Origin: Minisyncoccota bacterium | GTDB taxonomy: Bacteria; Verrucomicrobiota; Lentisphaeria; Oligosphaerales; MVZH01 | Assembly: GCA_021734725.1 (NCBI GenBank) | Contig: JAIPIM010000220.1 | Location: forward strand, 1-6,880 | DNA: 6,880 nt | Reading direction: 5' to 3' | Shown: piece after piece, positions 4,391 to 6,880 of the stretch | Layout of the letters: each line of letters starts with the position of its first letter | Position numbering within the stretch: the first letter of the stretch is position 1 | Translations under genes and position numbers: made by a program | The notes under the pieces: generated by a model | What the model was told of the DNA's origin: nothing | Database searches by the model: none | Seen by the model: the letters and a program-made list of their open reading frames with translations, nothing else

Positions 4391-6880
4391 CACAGCGACT
4401 CCCTGAGTTTGTGCAGCGCCGACTTCAACAGCCCGGGCCTTCCCTCGGAAAACTCGCGCGCAACAATCCGGATCTTCTTAAGATCCAGCTTACCCGAACC
4501 CAGGACCGGAATCCGGTCCACATGAAAGTAGTTGCGCTCCTTCGGCCGCCACAGGTTCGGCAGATCGCTCTGCTTGATCGCGCCGTGGAGCCCGTCAACA
4601 TCACCGGCCTCATCCGTATAGAGCACAACGAGCTGCTCCCCCTTCTTCGGATCCGGAACACCCGTCACAACAACCGGGTGCGAGGCATCTCTGTCCCCCG
4701 CGAGTACGTCCTCGACCGCGACGTGGGGGACCATCTCCCCGCCGATCTTGCTGAAGCGGGACTGGCGATCCAGAATGAAGACGAACCCATCGCTGTCAAT
4801 GCGTGCGATGTCACCGGTGCGGTACCATCCCGCGTCCAGCGCGGCACGAGTCAGATCCTCACGCCCGAGATAGCCCGCCATCACGTTCGCCCCCTTCACC
4901 ATCAGCAACCCCTCCACCCCGGCTGCCACCTCCGCGCCAGTCTCCTCCTCGACAACTTTCATCAGCACCCCGGGCAAGGGCCTTCCAATACTCCCCTCCC
5001 GCGACCCAATCCAGCGCATGGGCCCCCGTTCGACATCGGCGACGTTGAAGGCCGCGACGGGCGACAGCTCCGTAGTCCCGTACCCCTCGAGAGGGCGTAT
5101 TCCGAAACACTTCTCGAACGCGTCCGCGACCCGCGTGGTTAGCTTCTCGCCGCCGACGTATACGGACGTCAGTGAGGCAAACTCCTCCCGCGTAGCCCGC
5201 CGCACATACGCCATCAGGAATGTGGGCGTCGATGCCAGAAAACTAAGCTTCTCTTTCTGGACCAGCTTGGCTACGGCCTCCCCGTCGAGCGGGTCCGAGT
5301 GAAATCCCGCCAGGATGCCAGTGATCAGCGGAGACCACAACGTGACCGTGAAGCCGAATGAATGGAACGGTGGCAGAACGCAGCACATGCTGTCGCCCGG
5401 CGCAAAGCGGAACAGTATGGCAATGGACTCGACGTTGGAGAGGATGTTGTGGTGAGTCAGCATCACCCCCTTGGGCTCTGCTGTACTGCCCGATGAGAAG
5501 ATGATCGTGGCAACGTCATCCGGCCCGGCTGACCTTCCACCACCCAGCCGCCTGGCCGGCGAAAACATCGCGGCGAACAACGCACACACTTTCTGTCCCG
5601 GACCGATCTGCGATGCGAGATCCTCGACGTACACCAGCCCCTGCGGCACATCTACTCCCTCCAGCCGACTCAAGAAGGCGCGTGATGTCAGGATGGTTCG
5701 GATCTCGCACTGCTGGATCGCCGACGCGAAGGCCTCGCGCGAAGCTGTGAAGTTCAGATTCACCGGGACTTTCCCGAGCAATGTCAGGGCGACGTTCGCC
5801 AGCGCTCCCCCGACAGACGCAGGCAACAGCACACCAATCTTTTGCTCTCCCTGCGTTACCTTGTCCACCCGCCTGGACAGTGCAACCGCAGCCGTGAGGG
5901 CCGCCCCGTAGCGTAGCCGTTTACCCGTCGTGTCACACATCGCCGGGTGAAACCAATGCCGGCGGGCCGATGAGACAAACTGCTGCCCGAGTGTGCGGCG
6001 GGGGCCTTTGCGCAAGTCGAACCAGTCGCAGGACAGAGCGCCCACAGCACGCTCTACCTCGGCGGATGAAGACGATGGCGGCAGCGGCTCACCGAACAGA
6101 ACGTCCACCGGGTAAGGGACGCGGCGCGGCAGGGAACTGCAAATTCGCCCGGAATAGTAGCTGAAGACCGATCCCCAGACGCCGCCAAGGTACACCGGCA
6201 CCACAGGGCAGGATGACCCCTTCAGAATACGTTCGAACCCCGACTTGAAGGCATTCAGGTTTCCACTGCGCGTGATAGTGCCCTCGGCGAAGATGCACAC
6301 CAGCGACCCATCATCAAGGGCCTGGCGGGCCTCATTAAGAGCCGCCACGACTTTTCTGGGGGGATCGTTCGGCGATATCGGAATGACCTTCATCAGCCGA
6401 AACAACGGCCGGAACAGCCACCATCCAGCAATGTTGCGGGCCATAATGAAGCGGACGCGGCGCTGCGTCGTGGCGCTGAGGAGCAGCGCATCAACCCAGG
6501 ACACGTGGTTCGGCACCAGCAGAGCGCCACCTTCAATGGGGACATTCTCGATGCCGTGAGTCTTTATCCTGTACACAGTCCGTGTCAGCAGAACAACAAG
6601 GAAGCGGACGAAGAAATCGGGTATGATGACAAGCGTACCAACGACCAGCGCTGCCGTCAGAGCAGCCACGACAAGGAACGACTGGGAGGGATCGAAGTCG
6701 AACACCCCCGACAACACACGGATCAGGGCCGCCGAAATGGCAACGCCGGTGAAGCTCAGAAAACTGGAACAAGCCAGGACCTGCCCCCGAATCTCCCTGG
6801 GACTGCGATCCTGGATGAACGCGTTGAGTGGCACGAGAAACAGTCCGGAACTGGCGCCGAGAAAGAACGCCAGAACAACG
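4390..6880 (-). CDS. aas: MFS transporter / 1-acyl-glycerophospholipid acyltransferase / acyl-ACP synthetase fusion (LplT-Aas type), 5' end cut by window
   Basis: 829 residues are visible and the frame is still open at the window edge, so the N-terminus is missing. The GTG at 6834 is internal: the codons before it continue a transmembrane helix leading into VPLNAFIQ, as in LplT-type transporters. In visible numbering, residues 1 to about 98 hold the last MFS helices. About 105-270 is a PlsC-type acyltransferase with HX4D (NHVSWVD, H125 and D130), EGTITRSG (199-206) and VVPVYLGG (226-233). About 340-829 is an AMP-binding synthetase with P-loop SSGSTAEPKG (462-471), GYGTTEL (599-605), YRTGD (686-690) and the C-terminal lysine in GSGKLDL (K797). 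From family knowledge, such proteins move lysophospholipids to the cytoplasmic leaflet of the inner membrane, activate a fatty acid with ATP onto ACP, and re-acylate the lysolipid. E. coli uses separate LplT and Aas; here they are one chain. About 300 MFS residues are probably missing. All visible catalytic motifs look intact. Confidence 0.95.
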   Translation of the reverse strand, partial: VVLAFFLGASSGLFLVPLNAFIQDRSPREIRGQVLACSSFLSFTGVAISAALIRVLSGVFDFDPSQSFLVVAALTAALVVGTLVIIPDFFVRFLVVLLTRTVYRIKTHGIENVPIEGGALLVPNHVSWVDALLLSATTQRRVRFIMARNIAGWWLFRPLFRLMKVIPISPNDPPRKVVAALNEARQALDDGSLVCIFAEGTITRSGNLNAFKSGFERILKGSSCPVVPVYLGGVWGSVFSYYSGRICSSLPRRVPYPVDVLFGEPLPPSSSSAEVERAVGALSCDWFDLRKGPRRTLGQQFVSSARRHWFHPAMCDTTGKRLRYGAALTAAVALSRRVDKVTQGEQKIGVLLPASVGGALANVALTLLGKVPVNLNFTASREAFASAIQQCEIRTILTSRAFLSRLEGVDVPQGLVYVEDLASQIGPGQKVCALFAAMFSPARRLGGGRSAGPDDVATIIFSSGSTAEPKGVMLTHHNILSNVESIAILFRFAPGDSMCCVLPPFHSFGFTVTLWSPLITGILAGFHSDPLDGEAVAKLVQKEKLSFLASTPTFLMAYVRRATREEFASLTSVYVGGEKLTTRVADAFEKCFGIRPLEGYGTTELSPVAAFNVADVERGPMRWIGSREGSIGRPLPGVLMKVVEEETGAEVAAGVEGLLMVKGANVMAGYLGREDLTRAALDAGWYRTGDIARIDSDGFVFILDRQSRFSKIGGEMVPHVAVEDVLAGDRDASHPVVVTGVPDPKKGEQLVVLYTDEAGDVDGLHGAIKQSDLPNLWRPKERNYFHVDRIPVLGSGKLDLKKIRIVAREFSEGRPGLLKSALHKLRESL
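4399..4404 (-). promoter_or_regulatory. Shine-Dalgarno AGGGAG for the repeat lipoprotein
   Basis: AGGGAG lies in the last codons of the acyltransferase gene, 8 bases before the ATG at 4390 and 5 bases before the alternative GTG at 4393. Both starts overlap the upstream TGA (4390-4392), which suggests translational coupling. The 8-base spacing is why I prefer the ATG. Confidence 0.6.

Noticed and set aside
4300..5142. 280-codon open frame on the plus strand, antisense to the acyltransferase fusion and the start of the lipoprotein
   Set aside because: It lies opposite strongly conserved AMP-binding motifs, its translation is Pro/Arg/His-rich with no recognisable domain, and such antisense frames are common in GC-rich genes.
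6832..6834. GTG at 6834 as the start of the acyltransferase fusion
   Set aside because: The frame stays open upstream to the window edge and encodes a transmembrane helix continuous with the LplT-like VPLNAFIQ, so this GTG is an internal valine.

Overview
The window is a GC-rich bacterial segment in which essentially every base is coding. All four genes lie on the minus strand, so transcription runs from high to low coordinates. The order is a 5'-truncated LplT/Aas-type phospholipid-recycling fusion (4390-6880), a 905-residue lipoprotein built from beta-strand-like repeats (1673-4390), a membrane-anchored alpha/beta hydrolase (757-1662), and a 3'-truncated DUF2157 integral membrane protein (1-767). 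The first and last genes are cut by the window edges.

Spacing is very tight. The first two genes meet in a TGATG stop/start overlap, the second and third are 10 bases apart, and the third and fourth overlap by 11 bases. Each downstream start has a purine-rich Shine-Dalgarno-like stretch inside the preceding gene. I see no room for an internal promoter region or terminator, so this looks like the middle of one operon. No stretch over 300 bases lacks a gene. I found no RNA gene, CRISPR array, insertion sequence or attachment site.

The first gene is confidently lipid-related. It has the last helices of an MFS transporter, a PlsC-type acyltransferase domain (HX4D and EGT motifs) and an acyl-ACP synthetase (AMP-binding) domain. 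Its relatives flip lysophospholipids inward and re-acylate them. The hydrolase has a complete Ser-Asp-His triad and could act on acyl esters at the membrane. The DUF2157 protein is a polytopic membrane protein of unknown function. The lipoprotein matches no family I can name. Its main body is nine to ten copies of a 65-71 residue unit, each made of four short motifs of the form hydrophobic-hydrophobic-Pro-Leu-aromatic. A cell-envelope lipid maintenance or remodelling module is a reasonable inference but is not shown by the sequence.

The organism is probably Gram-negative, because there is a lipobox with Ala at +2 and an LplT/Aas-type recycling enzyme. The fused MFS-acyltransferase-synthetase arrangement, together with a very long repeat lipoprotein, would fit the PVC group (Verrucomicrobiota, Kiritimatiellota, Lentisphaerota) or a deltaproteobacterial-type lineage. 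That placement is low confidence.
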